From contig JAJZFA010000003.1 of assembly GCA_021805565.1 (NCBI GenBank), forward strand, positions 62,001 to 126,000: DNA of 64,000 nt, given 5' to 3'. Under the pieces are notes generated by a model, which was not told the DNA's origin, made no database searches, and worked only from the letters and a program-made list of their open reading frames with translations. The position numbers and the translations under genes were made by a program. This document shows, piece after piece, positions 27,458 to 37,900 of this stretch (positions are counted from its first letter, which is position 1; every line of letters starts with the position of its first letter). Source of the stretch: Pseudomonadota bacterium (GTDB lineage Bacteria; Pseudomonadota; Alphaproteobacteria; Acetobacterales; Acetobacteraceae).

Positions 27458-27766
27458 ATGATCGTATCTGTTATGTATCCGGTTGGCCCAGGCCAAAAAT
27501 TCGACACCGATTATTATATGAAGTCTCATATTCCGCTGGTGAACTCGCTGTTCGGCCCGTTGGGGTTGAAGCACACGCAGGTTCTACAGGGTACCGGTTC
27601 CCCAAGCGGCGATCCGGCCGGCTTTCTGGTTATCGCGCTGCTGGACTTCGAGAGTGCCGGAGCATTCAAGTCGGCGGTCGATGCCCACGGCGCGGCGGTG
27701 TTCGGCGATATTCCCAAGTTCACGGACGTTCAACCGGCGATCCAGTTCAACGATCGGCTGGCCTAG
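27458..27766 (+). CDS. EthD family protein
   Basis: A 102-residue ferredoxin-like alpha+beta barrel protein. MIVSVMYPVGPGQKFDTDYYMKSHIPLV, with the conserved Tyr and His, is the EthD family start. The domain ends in FGDIPKFTDVQPAIQF. The founding member is needed for ether degradation by a P450, but most members have no known function. It has its own ribosome binding region and is convergent with the cytochrome b561 gene. Confidence 0.85.
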   Translation: MIVSVMYPVGPGQKFDTDYYMKSHIPLVNSLFGPLGLKHTQVLQGTGSPSGDPAGFLVIALLDFESAGAFKSAVDAHGAAVFGDIPKFTDVQPAIQFNDRLA

Positions 27767-27809
27767 CCGCACCGCGACGGCTGGCCCGCGCACGGGGGGC
27801 GATACGGAT

Positions 27810-27837
27810 GGGGGCACGCCAAGATGGCGATGCCCCC
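27810..27837. terminator. bidirectional terminator-like hairpin
   Basis: GGGGGCA-CGCC-AAGAT-GGCG-A-TGCCCCC forms an 11-base-pair stem with one unpaired A. It lies between the convergent EthD and cytochrome b561 genes. No clear T-run follows on either strand, so it may be a weak intrinsic or processing hairpin. Confidence 0.55.
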
Positions 27838-27852
27838 GAATGTGTCCAGCCG

Positions 27853-28398
27853 TTACCGGCCACCGCGCGGCAGCATCCTGGCCAGCACCCCGTCGCGCAT
27901 CACGTAACGATGAAACAGCGCGGCAGCAGCATGCAGGCCCGCCACCGCGACGATGATCCAGCCGATAATGGCGTGAATATCCTGCGCCTGATCGGGCAGC
28001 GCATCATTGTTCGGATCGAAGGTTGGAAGGTTGAACTGATTGAAAATGCTGGCGCCTTGCGCCCAGGCCACGAAGAGACCGACCAAAATCATCACCCCGA
28101 GCAGCAGGTACAGACCCCAGTGGGTTGCTTTGGCGAGAATCTGGAGCACGCCCCGGTCGGATGGCGGTAAACGCCGGCCGCCGGTCAGGCGCCACACCAC
28201 CCGGCCAAGCAGGATGGCTGCCAGCAGCACGCCGCCAGTGATATGCAGCGATCGCACATCGACCCGCAGCGGCCCCTTCGGAAACCAGTCGATTGTCTGG
28301 GCACCCAACCACTGGGTCGCCACCAGGATCGCGGTCAACCAGTGAAAGGCGATTGTGGCGGTATCGTAGCGTTTCGCGGATGGCGTAACTGGCTGCAT
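27853..28398 (-). CDS. cytochrome b561 family membrane protein
   Basis: A 181-residue four-helix membrane cytochrome of the bacterial CybB type. Haem-ligand histidines occur in TIAFHWL, RSLHITGG, ATHWGLY and DIHAIIGW, one per helix as expected. Such proteins move electrons between quinol and periplasmic acceptors, including superoxide. The gene is divergent from the M20 peptidase gene. Confidence 0.88.
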   Translation of the reverse strand: MQPVTPSAKRYDTATIAFHWLTAILVATQWLGAQTIDWFPKGPLRVDVRSLHITGGVLLAAILLGRVVWRLTGGRRLPPSDRGVLQILAKATHWGLYLLLGVMILVGLFVAWAQGASIFNQFNLPTFDPNNDALPDQAQDIHAIIGWIIVAVAGLHAAAALFHRYVMRDGVLARMLPRGGR

Positions 28399-28629
28399 GA
28401 CCTGGGTTCCCCGGAAAGACCAGCGACAGACTTAGTCCATGCCGCCCGGTGACCGCCAGTGGGGTATTGCGCCAGGGAAGGCAGCGCCAACATCCGCTCA
28501 TATCTGAAACAAACGCGACACGGGCCGGATTACCGGACGACGTTCGGCTGAACAGGATCGATAAGCACGTTCCCATTCCACCCCAGCCGGCTTAGGCTAT
28601 GCCGACAGCACACACCGGAGGGCTGACAC

Positions 28630-30021
28630 ATGGCATCGCGGGATGGCGCCCTGGCGCGCGCACTGACAGGCTTCGACACCGGCGGATTCCGCGACCGGCT
28701 CGCGGCCCTGGTCGCGATTCCCAGCACGTCGCAGGACCCCGCTCACGCTGGCGACGTACGCCGATATCTGACGGACGCAATCCAGCCGTGGCTGCGCCGT
28801 ATGGGCTTCACGGCGGAAATCCATCCAAATCCGGAACCTGGATTCGGCCCTATCCTATTCGCCGAACGGCTGGAAGGTCCCGATCGCCCCACAATTTTAA
28901 CATACGCACATGGCGACACCGTGCTCGGCCTGGATGAACAGTGGCGCCCCGGCCTATCCCCGTGGACGCTGACCGAGGACGCGGGTCGCTGGTACGGCCG
29001 CGGTTCGGCGGACAACAAAGGCCAGCACGCGCTTAATCTGACCGCGCTGGACGCCGTGCTGGCCGAACGCGACAACGCGCTGGGGTTCAACCTGAAAATG
29101 ATCCTGGAAACCAGCGAGGAACGCGGTTCGGCCGGCTTGCGGGCCTTCGTCGCCGCTCAGGCGGACCGATTGGCGGCCGATGTGCTGATCGCCAGCGACG
29201 GCCCCCGGGCGATGCCGGACCTGCCCACCATCGCCACCGGCACCCGCGGCACCTACCATTTCGATCTGGTGGTATCTTTGCGGCCGGGCGGCGTCCACTC
29301 CGGCCACTGGGGCGGCCTGACAACGGACCCGGCGATCGTCCTGAGCCACGCGCTGGCATCGGCGATGGACCGGCACGGCAAAATTTTGGTACGCGACTGG
29401 CTACCCGCGAACGGCGTGCCGGCGGCGATCCGCGCGGTGCTGAATGGCTGCCAGGCCGGCGGTGGCGGCGAAGCGGCCAGCATCGACCCGGACTGGGGCG
29501 AACCGGGTTTGACACCGGCCGAGAAAATCTATGGCTGGAACAGCTTCATCATACTGGCACTGCTGTCCGGCCAGCCGGCCAACCCGGTTAACGCCGTGGC
29601 CCCGGACGCCCGCGCCCATTGCCAGATACGCTATACGACCGACAGCGATCCAGCCGGCTTCGAGGCGGCCCTGCGCCGGCATCTGGACAGCAACGATTTC
29701 CACGCCGTGCGCATCGAAAACGCCGGTGTCCGCATGCCGGCCAGCCGCACAGATCCTGGCCATCCATGGGTTCGCTGGGCTGCCGCCAGCATGGAAAAAA
29801 CGCTGCACACGCACGTCCAGATCATTCCCAATTCGTCCGGCGGGCTGCCGGGGGATGTGTTTGTGGATTACCTCGGTGTGCCGCTGGTATGGATCCCGCA
29901 CAGCTACAACGGCTGCCAGCAGCATGGCCCCAACGAACACCTGCCGATTGCATCCGCCAGGGAGGGTCTGGCTGCCTTCGCGGGCCTGTGGTGGGACCTG
30001 GGCGAACCGGGCACGCCGTAA
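28630..30021 (+). CDS. M20 family metallopeptidase (dipeptidase/ArgE-like)
   Basis: A 463-residue zinc peptidase of clan MH. The metal series is visible: TYAHGDTVLG (His, Asp), GRGSADNKGQ (bridging Asp), ETSEERGS (catalytic Glu) and SDGPRAMPD. The middle insert is the lid/dimerisation domain. Members cleave dipeptides or N-acyl amino acids; the substrate is not evident. The TAA stop codon overlaps the start of a dispersed repeat, so the last residues of the protein may have been set by insertion of that element. Confidence 0.85.
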   Translation: MASRDGALARALTGFDTGGFRDRLAALVAIPSTSQDPAHAGDVRRYLTDAIQPWLRRMGFTAEIHPNPEPGFGPILFAERLEGPDRPTILTYAHGDTVLGLDEQWRPGLSPWTLTEDAGRWYGRGSADNKGQHALNLTALDAVLAERDNALGFNLKMILETSEERGSAGLRAFVAAQADRLAADVLIASDGPRAMPDLPTIATGTRGTYHFDLVVSLRPGGVHSGHWGGLTTDPAIVLSHALASAMDRHGKILVRDWLPANGVPAAIRAVLNGCQAGGGGEAASIDPDWGEPGLTPAEKIYGWNSFIILALLSGQPANPVNAVAPDARAHCQIRYTTDSDPAGFEAALRRHLDSNDFHAVRIENAGVRMPASRTDPGHPWVRWAAASMEKTLHTHVQIIPNSSGGLPGDVFVDYLGVPLVWIPHSYNGCQQHGPNEHLPIASAREGLAAFAGLWWDLGEPGTP

Positions 30022-30134
30022 GGCAACGCTGGCAAATAAGTGCGTCGGCACGCCAGCAAAGTTGCCGTGCAAAACCTGAGCTTGGGGATTGCCCGACGCT
30101 GCCGCTCGTAGCGATTATTGTAGAGCAATTCCTG
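30019..30134 (+). repeat. dispersed double-hairpin repeat family A, copy 1
   Basis: About 117 bases with close relatives at 47108, 61992 (reverse) and 63133. The first hairpin (30022-30066) has arms GGCAACGCTGGC and GCCAGC-AAA-GTTGCC around GTGCGTCGGCAC, which is itself a small hairpin. The second is bounded by ATTGC...GCAAT. It starts at the stop codon of the M20 peptidase gene and fills the gap to the convergent dehydrogenase gene. Confidence 0.8.
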
Positions 30135-30158
30135 AGGGCGGCACCGGCACGCCCTGCG

Positions 30159-31202
30159 TCAGCAGACCGAACTGACCCGCTGCACCAGCGCCTTGGCGAA
30201 ATCGCCGGTGGACGCCGAACCGCCCAGATCGCCGGTGCGAATGTTGTCCTGGTTCAGCACCCGGTCGATCGCCGAACGTAACAGGGTCGCGTGGCCGGTC
30301 AGGCCGACATGATCCAGCATCAGCCCAGCGGCCAGCAGCAGCGCCGTCGGGTTCGCCAGGCCCTTGCCGGCGATGTCGGGGGCCGATCCGTGAACAGCCT
30401 CGAAGATCGCGGCTTTTTCGCCGATATTGGCGCCAGGCGCGGCGCCGAGGCCGCCAACCAGGCCGGCGATCAAATCGGACAGAATGTCGCCGAACAGGTT
30501 CGTCGTCACGATTACATCGAATTGCCAGGGATTCAGCACCAACTGCATGGCGCAGGCATCGACGATCCGGTCGTCGCATTCGATCCGGCCGGCATAGTCC
30601 TTGGCGATCTCCCGTCCCGCTTCCAGGAACACGCCGGTCAGCGCCTTCAGGACATTTGCCTTATGAACCAGCGTGACCTTTTTGCGCCCCAGTTTCGCCG
30701 CGTGTTCGAAGGCATAGCGCACGATCCGCCGCGACCCGTCGCGGGTGTTCACGCCAGACGAGATCGCAACGGCGTGCGGGTCGTCGCCGATGGGGATGTA
30801 ATGCTCGAACGCCACGTACAGGCCTTCCAGGTTTTCGCGTATTAGGATCAGATCGATATTGTCGAACCGTCCGCCTGGAACCAGCGTATGGGCCGGGCGC
30901 AAATTGGCGAACAGATGAAATTCTTCCCGCAGGCGCACGTTAACCGACCTGAAGCCGCCACCGACCGGAGTAGTCAGCGGGCCTTTCAGCGCTAGTCCGG
31001 TACGGCGGATGCTGTCCAGCGTGGCGGCCGGCAGCGGGTCCCCGCCCGCCGCGATGCCGGCCAAACCACCGGTTTGGCGATCCCAGGCGAACGGAGCACC
31101 CAGCGCATCGAGCACCTGAACAACCGCTTCCACGATCTCGGGACCGATGCCGTCGCCTGGGATTAGGGTGGCGGGGATTTTATTGGTGGTCTGATTGCTC
31201 AT
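30159..31202 (-). CDS. isocitrate/isopropylmalate dehydrogenase family protein, probably NAD-dependent isocitrate dehydrogenase
   Basis: A 347-residue beta-decarboxylating dehydrogenase. It begins [17 protein letters not shown] and shows [14 protein letters not shown] (substrate loop), [12 protein letters not shown] and the signature [35 protein letters not shown] binds the nucleotide. The substrate loop fits isocitrate (homoisocitrate and isopropylmalate enzymes are relatives) better than isopropylmalate. It stands alone, with no leu genes nearby. The C-terminus ends in a cysteine (VSSVC). Confidence 0.85.
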   Translation of the reverse strand: MSNQTTNKIPATLIPGDGIGPEIVEAVVQVLDALGAPFAWDRQTGGLAGIAAGGDPLPAATLDSIRRTGLALKGPLTTPVGGGFRSVNVRLREEFHLFANLRPAHTLVPGGRFDNIDLILIRENLEGLYVAFEHYIPIGDDPHAVAISSGVNTRDGSRRIVRYAFEHAAKLGRKKVTLVHKANVLKALTGVFLEAGREIAKDYAGRIECDDRIVDACAMQLVLNPWQFDVIVTTNLFGDILSDLIAGLVGGLGAAPGANIGEKAAIFEAVHGSAPDIAGKGLANPTALLLAAGLMLDHVGLTGHATLLRSAIDRVLNQDNIRTGDLGGSASTGDFAKALVQRVSSVC

Positions 31203-31638
31203 GCGCGGTCTCGTCGTCCGGTGTCTGTTGCGAACCGGGTTATAGGCTGGGCCAGGGACGGACGATACAGACCCGAGGCACCGATCCGGCGCCCTTAGGC
31301 ACCGTGGCGCAAAATGGCCGATTTGCAGGGATGCGCCAATGCGCTGGGATTTGCGGGACCATTTGGCGGTGCGATGGGGGACACCGCTCTTCTTGGTTGG
31401 GGCACAACCTACACCGGGTGCAATCTGGCGGGCGCCGCCGTTGAGGTTCGTATCGAGAATTTCACCGGCCCGCCCAGCGCCGCGGCCAGCAATGCAAGCC
31501 GGCCCGGCAAGCCTGGCATCGTCATTCTAACCGCGGTCTTGTAATACCGGGGGCATCGGTGCCGGCGCCGCGGCGGTTCTGCCTGACCGGCGAATTCCGC
31601 ACATTGCGGCAGCCCGCGCCATCCGCCTCCATGGCACA
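31203..31638. other. intergenic region without a convincing gene
   Basis: About 435 bases. A 76-codon plus-strand ORF (31314-31544) exists but matches nothing I recognise and lacks a clear ribosome binding site. The right half is GC-rich and may carry the 3' untranslated region of the MBL gene. Confidence 0.5.
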
Positions 31639-32430
31639 TCATCCGATTTCCAGCACCATGCCGTCGTAACCGGCCTCGACACCGGGCGGCAGATTGGCCT
31701 GCATCCAGGCCCAGTCCATCTCGGTCCCCATATGGGTCAGCACGGTGCGGCGCGGCTTTAGCCGGCGGGTCCAGCCAAGGACCTTATCCAGGTCCGCGTG
31801 GGTCCAGTGCGGCCCGTGACGCAGAAAACAGCCCACCACCCAGGTATCCACCCCAGACAGCGCGGCGAACGCATCGTCGTTCAGCTCCACGACATCGGTG
31901 GAATAGGCGAACGGCCCGAACCGCAATCCAAGCGTCTCGACCTTGCCGTGGCTTTGGGCAAACACCCGAACCGCGCAGCCGGCGGCGCCGAAGAGATCGC
32001 CGGGCAGAACGGTCCTTGCTTCCAGAACGGGGCGATAGAAGTGCGGCGGTTCCCAGGGCCGGAACGCATATCCGAACCGCTTCACGATCTCGGCCAGCGT
32101 CTCGGCCGTGGCGAAGGCGGGCAAAGGCCGGTTGGCGATCCGGTTCAGGATGCGGACATCGTCGATCCCCGTGATATGATCCGCATGCGCATGGGTGAAC
32201 AGCACGGCATCGACGCCCGGTATCCGGCAATCCAGCAACTGGTTCCGCATATCCGGCGAGGTATCGACCAACAGCCGCCGGTTTGCGGTGTTTTCGATCA
32301 CGATCGACGATCGCGTCCGGCGGTTCCGCGGCTCCGCCGGATCGCATTCGCCCCAGTTTCCGCTGCCGTCGGCGCCGCCGATCATCGGCACCCCGGCGGA
32401 CCCGCCGGTTCCCAGCAGCGTCACCTTCAT
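31639..32430 (-). CDS. MBL-fold metallohydrolase (PhnP-like)
   Basis: A 263-residue metallo-beta-lactamase-fold hydrolase. The N-terminus LLGTGGSAGVP and the metal motif THAHADHITG (HxHxDH) are clear, with STDV supplying the bridging Asp. PhnP-type members are cyclic phosphodiesterases, but this copy is the one usually found after tatD in alphaproteobacteria, where its role is unassigned. Its start overlaps the tatD stop by 4 nt (ATGA). Confidence 0.87.
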   Translation of the reverse strand: MKVTLLGTGGSAGVPMIGGADGSGNWGECDPAEPRNRRTRSSIVIENTANRRLLVDTSPDMRNQLLDCRIPGVDAVLFTHAHADHITGIDDVRILNRIANRPLPAFATAETLAEIVKRFGYAFRPWEPPHFYRPVLEARTVLPGDLFGAAGCAVRVFAQSHGKVETLGLRFGPFAYSTDVVELNDDAFAALSGVDTWVVGCFLRHGPHWTHADLDKVLGWTRRLKPRRTVLTHMGTEMDWAWMQANLPPGVEAGYDGMVLEIG

Positions 32431-33203
32431 GCGGCGGCTTTCCGGAACAGGCGGCGGAAATTGTCCGTGGTCAGTTTGGCCAGGGCGTCCGGCGTCATGT
32501 CGCGCACCCCGGCCAATACCGTGGCCGTATGGGCCACCCAGGCCGGTTCGTTGCGCTTGCCGCGAAACGGTACCGGGGCCAGATATGGCGCATCGGTTTC
32601 CACTAAAAGCCGGTCCGGCGGCACGTCTCGGGCGATGTCTCGCAATTCGGCCGACCGGGGAAACGTCAGGATGCCGGAGAAACTGAGATACCCGCCCATC
32701 GCCAGCGCCGCCTCCGCCAGCCGGCGGGTCGAGCTGAAGCAGTGCAGCAGAAAGTCGAACGCCCCTTTTCTGTCGCGCTCATCCTGTAAAATCGACGCGA
32801 TATCGTCGTCGGCATCGCGCGCGTGAATGCACAGAGGCACGCCAGCCAACCGGGCGGCCTGGATGTGGACGCGGAAGTTCTCCGCTTGGATGTCGCGCGG
32901 GGACTTGTCGTAAAAATAATCCAGCCCGGATTCGCCGATCCCGATCACCCTGGGATGCTGGGCCAGGGCCGCCAGGGTCTCCGGCATTGGGATAGGCGCC
33001 TCGGCGGCATGATGCGGATGCACGCCGACGGTGCACCACAGATTGGCGCGCGCCTCGGTCATCGGCGGCAGCCGTCCGGACTGCGCCAGGGTGGTGCCGA
33101 TCGTGACCATCTCGCCCACGCCGGCCGCCTTCGCCCGAGCCAGAACAGCGGGCAGTTCGGTGTCGGTGAAATAGTCCAGGTGGCAGTGGCTATCGATCAG
33201 CAT
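32427..33203 (-). CDS. tatD: TatD family hydrolase/DNase
   Basis: A 258-residue TIM-barrel metal-dependent hydrolase. The ligands are visible in MLIDSHCHLDYF (HxH), GIGESGLDYFY (Glu), HARDAD (His), LLHCFSS (His) and VETDAPYLAP (Asp). The family has 3'-5' exonuclease activity. The ORF track shows a 614-residue frame, but everything before the ATG at 33203 lies antisense-frame inside metG. Start and metG stop share one base (TGATG), so the genes are coupled. Confidence 0.92.
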   Translation of the reverse strand: MLIDSHCHLDYFTDTELPAVLARAKAAGVGEMVTIGTTLAQSGRLPPMTEARANLWCTVGVHPHHAAEAPIPMPETLAALAQHPRVIGIGESGLDYFYDKSPRDIQAENFRVHIQAARLAGVPLCIHARDADDDIASILQDERDRKGAFDFLLHCFSSTRRLAEAALAMGGYLSFSGILTFPRSAELRDIARDVPPDRLLVETDAPYLAPVPFRGKRNEPAWVAHTATVLAGVRDMTPDALAKLTTDNFRRLFRKAAA

Positions 33204-34738
33204 CAGGCGGCGGGCTCCACATACCTCGGAAATACGCCTTGCGGCAACGGCAACATTTCCCCATCGGCCAACGGATTGGCCAGCGTCGCAAACCCGCGCG
33301 GGCCGGGCGGCACGCCGAGCTGATCCAGCATTCGCTCCATGCTGGCGGGCATGAACGGTTGCAGCAGCGTGGCGACCACGCGGACGGTGTCGATCAGCAC
33401 CCGCAGCACGGCACCCATCCGCGCTTTGTCCGTCTTGTTCAGCGCCCACGGCGCCTGCCGGTCGATATATCCGTTGGCTAATCGTATCGTTTTCCAGATA
33501 TCCTCCAGCCCGTCGTGAAAGGTCTGCCGGTCGATATGTGTACGAACCAGGCCCAGCAGCGCGTCGGCGGCCCCCAGCAGCGCGCTGTCGTCGCCGGTCG
33601 CCGGACCGCGAGGCGGCAGCATACCACCGCAATTCCGGGCGACCAACGACAGCGTCCGCTGCGCCAAGTTGCCCAGATCGTTGGCGAGATCGACGTTGAT
33701 CCGGCTGATGATGGCGGCATGGCTCAACGAACCGTCGGCCCCGAACGGCTTTTCCCGCAGCAGGAAATAGCGAATCTGGTCCAGGCCGAAAATCGCCGCC
33801 AGTTGGCGCGGTTCCACCACGTTGCCAAGGGACTTCGACATCTTTTCGCCATCCATCAGCCACCAGCCGTTGGACGTGACTCGCCTGGGCGGCGGCAATC
33901 CGGCCGCCATGACAAAGGCCGGCCAATAGACCGCATGAAACCGGATGATGTCCTTGCCCACGAAATGCACGTCGGCCGGCCATAAATGCCAGCGAGCGGC
34001 GTTTTCGTCCGGGAAGCCGCAGCCGGTAAGGTAGTTGTTCAGCGCGTCCAGCCAGACATACATGACGTGTCCAGGCGCGTCCGGCACCGGAATGCCCCAG
34101 TTGAACGTGGTCCGGCTGACCGACAGATCGAGCAGCCCGCCCTTGACGAAGCTCATGACTTCGTTGCGGCGCGAACTGGGCGCGATAAAGTCCGGGTTGT
34201 CTTCGTACAGTTGCAATAGCCGGTCCTGCCAGGCGGACAGCCGGAAGAAATACGATGGTTCCTTCACCCATTCCACGGGCGCCCCGCTGGGGGCGACGCG
34301 CGTCCCATCCGGACGCAGGGTCAGTTCCGATTCATCGTAGAATGCTTCATCCCGGATGGCGTACCAGCCTTCGTACTCGCCGAGGTAGATGTCGCCATTG
34401 GCCTCGATCCGTTTCCACAGTTCGGTGCAGGATATCTTGTGACGCTCTTCCGTGGTGCGGATCCAATCGTCGTACGACACGCCCATGGCATCGCTCATTG
34501 CCCTGAAATCGGCGGAAACCCGGTCGGTGAAGGTTTGCGGATCGACACCGGCATCGGCGGCGGCCTTTTCCACTTTCTGGCCGTGTTCGTCCGTGCCGGT
34601 CAGGAAGAACACATCGTAGCCGTCCAGGCGCTTGAACCGGGCCATCGCGTCGGCGGCGATGGAGGTATAGGCATGGCCGATATGCGGGGCCCCGTTCACG
34701 TAATAGATCGGCGTCGAGACGTAGCAGCGTTGGGTCAT
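33203..34738 (-). CDS. metG: methionine-tRNA ligase
   Basis: A 511-residue class I aminoacyl-tRNA synthetase. The HIGH motif appears as PHIGHAYTS and KMSKS as GEKMSKSLGN, with a C-terminal anticodon-binding helical domain. It lacks the C-terminal tRNA-binding extension of longer MetG proteins. Downstream it is coupled to tatD and the MBL gene. Upstream, holB would be the expected neighbour, but a 3.8-kb restriction-modification gene lies between. Confidence 0.95.
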   Translation of the reverse strand: MTQRCYVSTPIYYVNGAPHIGHAYTSIAADAMARFKRLDGYDVFFLTGTDEHGQKVEKAAADAGVDPQTFTDRVSADFRAMSDAMGVSYDDWIRTTEERHKISCTELWKRIEANGDIYLGEYEGWYAIRDEAFYDESELTLRPDGTRVAPSGAPVEWVKEPSYFFRLSAWQDRLLQLYEDNPDFIAPSSRRNEVMSFVKGGLLDLSVSRTTFNWGIPVPDAPGHVMYVWLDALNNYLTGCGFPDENAARWHLWPADVHFVGKDIIRFHAVYWPAFVMAAGLPPPRRVTSNGWWLMDGEKMSKSLGNVVEPRQLAAIFGLDQIRYFLLREKPFGADGSLSHAAIISRINVDLANDLGNLAQRTLSLVARNCGGMLPPRGPATGDDSALLGAADALLGLVRTHIDRQTFHDGLEDIWKTIRLANGYIDRQAPWALNKTDKARMGAVLRVLIDTVRVVATLLQPFMPASMERMLDQLGVPPGPRGFATLANPLADGEMLPLPQGVFPRYVEPAA

Positions 34739-34931
34739 GGGTCTTCTTCAAACGTATCGTGCCGGAGCAACGGGGAGTCGTTCTCCAGGTTCAGGCGCGG
34801 CGTCCGGGTTCGGCATGGTCCAGAACCGTTCCGGCGCCTTATAACGTGCCTGGGCGCCCCGGCCTACCGCGCTGCCAAATCGGTTTGCGCCACGGGCCGG
34901 GGATCGCGGCAAAGTGGACGTCCCGGACCGG

Positions 34932-37900
34932 TTAACGCGACGAGCTTTCGCGATTCTGAGGAAAGGGGCCGATGATTTCAACCGGCGGATGCGGGACGGC
35001 CTCGAAAAGCGGCGTGATCAGTGCGTCGATTGCCGCCCGATGCCCCAGAATATCTTGCTCGCGGGCGAGCGCCGCCCTTTCACCCGCCAACAACGCCCGT
35101 TCGGCCGATGCTGCATCGACTGGACGAAGCGGTATCGGGACAGCGCCTGCGTCCAGCACCTGTAGGGTGTTAGCCCCCTGGGCGCTCAATACGCGCAGCA
35201 GAAAATCGGCAGCCGCATCGTCAGTACCGGCGGCAAGCCGGGCGGCAACGCGCTGTCCAGACACGAACACCTCCCCTTCGCGCCGCAGTGCGGAGCAGCG
35301 GGCCGTTGGACGTTCGATGGTCAGGCCCCATCGCGCGCGGGCGATCCCGAACGCCGCCTGCTGCGTGCCGGGCACAACCGTGGGAGGCGACCGCCAGCCT
35401 TGCGCCAGCCGTTGCCATCCCGACGCGAGCAGGCCGGCAAGTGCTCGGCCTTCGGTTCGTGCCGCGCTGGCGGCTTCGCCAACCGCGCGACCAGTTGCCG
35501 GTTCGGGCACCGGGATTGGTTGATCGGCGTAATCGTTAGGTTGGGACCGGCCGGCGATCGACGTCGCGGCGCGACCAATCATAATCGTTGCCCACGCGCT
35601 GCTGTTGAACAGTCCGGCAAGAAACGGCAAGGGATACAACGGAGACAAAATCTCCATTTCAGAGCGCGGACGACCGACATCTTGTTCACGCTCTGTCAGT
35701 GCGCGATTTCGGACACCGGACAGTGAGTGCCATGGCAGAAACTGGAAAACGGAATGATTGCAGACGAGGTAACCCAGCGGATCGAGTGTACCATCATCAT
35801 GTACCACGCTACCGAATTCGCCGGCCATCAGTTTATCCCGGTCGTACAATTCCGGAAATGTCGGACGGCGGATCAATGCCGGGACGCGGGCCGTGCCGTA
35901 TTCCAGATAGCGAACCCTCATCGCCGCGAAGGGAAAATCCGCCATATCCGCGTTGGGCAGGCGCAAATCCTCGCTACCGATATAGGGCCTCGGATGCGTG
36001 GCGTCCGGCCTGTCCGCGAGGAGGTCATCGAGCCTGAACTGGCCTTTAGCCAATCGTTCGTGCGCGTTCAGGACCATGCCGACCGAAACATAACAGATGT
36101 GCTTTATCGCATGAGCGGTTACGCCCACGGGTACCCGCAAGGCGGGTAGAACCGGCCGGAAAACCTCGGCGCCGTATGCGGTCTGCGAGAGCGTCTGCCG
36201 GCGTTCCGCCATCGGCGGCGCGTCGGCGTGCCACTCGCGCAATGTCATGCCATCGGCGGCTGGCGGCGTGGGGTCGGCGATCAGGATGGTATTGCGTACA
36301 ACAGCATCGGCAAAAATCTTCACGCGCGGTTCGAAGAAATGCACCTCCCGCACCGTAGCGGTTTCCGCCAGATGGCGACGCAACCTGCCGGCGTAAAGAA
36401 CAGTCTCGAGGGCGTTGCTCACGATCATACCAAGCCTGCCGTCCGGGCGACGGAGCAGATGCAGGCCAAGGGCGATGAAAGGAATGAACAGATCCCATTT
36501 CTGCGTCAGGATGCCCATCGGTTCGAGAACGGGGTGGTGTTCGACCTGCCGCCGGTAGCGGAGTAGTCCTTCGGCCCCCTCATCGGCACGGACATAGGGT
36601 GGGTTGCCGACAACCGCGTCGAAGCCGGCAGCGAAGGCGCCAAGCGCCGATTTGGCCTGTTCTTCGTCTGGCAGGTCGTCTGCCTCGGACGGATCGAGGC
36701 CCATTTCCATGATCGCCCGGGCGGCGGGCAGCACGCGAAGCGCATCGGTTGCATAGATGCGAAAACGTTCGAGCCTGCCCGATTCGCCGTGCCGGTGTGC
36801 GTGGGCAACCAAATCCAGCACCTGCACCAGCAGATTGATTTCCGCCAGGGCACAGGCAAAGGGGTTAAGGTCGAACCCAATCAAGCCGTCGCGCAGAGAA
36901 TCCAGCACGGCCTGAACCCGTTCGGGTGGAATTTCCGCGTGGCCCTCGGCACGGGCCTGCGCGCGGTGCGCTTCGACGGCCCGGCGCGCGGCCTCTACCA
37001 AAAAGGCGCCAGAGCCGCAGGCAGGGTCGAGCAAACGCGCGCCAACGGTCGCCGCACCCGACCAACCGACGCGATCCAGGATGAACGCGACAACACTGCG
37101 CGGCGTATAGTACATGCCTTGTTCGTGCTTATGACGCTCGTTTACGAAGCGGCCGTAAATCGTGCCCACGATGTCGCGGTCCATCGCTGACAGGTCGAAG
37201 CCGGCCAGGCGGTGCAAGACGCGAATGACCGTAATCCGGTCTGGCACATACCAATCGAACACGCGGTGATCGTCGAAGAAGTGGGCGTAGGTGGCTTGAG
37301 CGTTCTCATACGCGATTTCCAGCAGGCGTGCCGTGCTGCGGCCCCGGGCGAGGCTGAAGTAATGCGGTTCGACCTTATGGAACCACAGTGCGGCGCCGCC
37401 ATTGGTAAAGACACGCGGTGTCAGCCCTTTGTCTTCCAACACCCGGACCATGAGCATACGGACGACAACAAGATAGGCCGTCTGGGCAAAGTATTCGTCG
37501 CGCACTTTCTCCGGGGCGGCGCCGGTCAAAAGCAATGTTCCTACCGCCGCCTGCCATCGTTCGAAGGCTTCAACAGCCTGAACGCCGGCAAGGTGGCGGT
37601 CACGCGACCGGGTGACATGGCGGCTGTATCGCACCGCGAAAGCACGCGCTTCGGCCGCCGCGCGGGAAAGTGCATCGGCACCGTTGCCGGCACGCCCCGA
37701 AACTTCGACGCGAATCAGGGCGGCGATGCTGTCGATTTCAGTATCCGGCAGATCGCCGCGCATGGCCCGGTACAGGCGTTCGCGCAGGTCGCTCCGGCTT
37801 TCAACCGAAGCGCGCGGCCAAAGCGCCAGCATTCCGTCAGCATGCTGGCTGATAATGTCGTCGGCCGCCGCCGCCGAACCGGGTGCCCGCCTGATCTCCG

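Noticed and set aside
29619-30281. ORF containing WQISASARQQSC, also seen in other ORFs near the repeats
   Set aside because: The shared peptide comes from translation of repeat family A, not from a protein family.
31314-31544. 76-codon ORF between the dehydrogenase and MBL genes
   Set aside because: No ribosome binding site, no motif and no coding-like neighbour.
32427-34271. Full 614-residue frame of the tatD ORF
   Set aside because: Only the last 258 residues are TatD; the upstream part overlaps metG in another frame.
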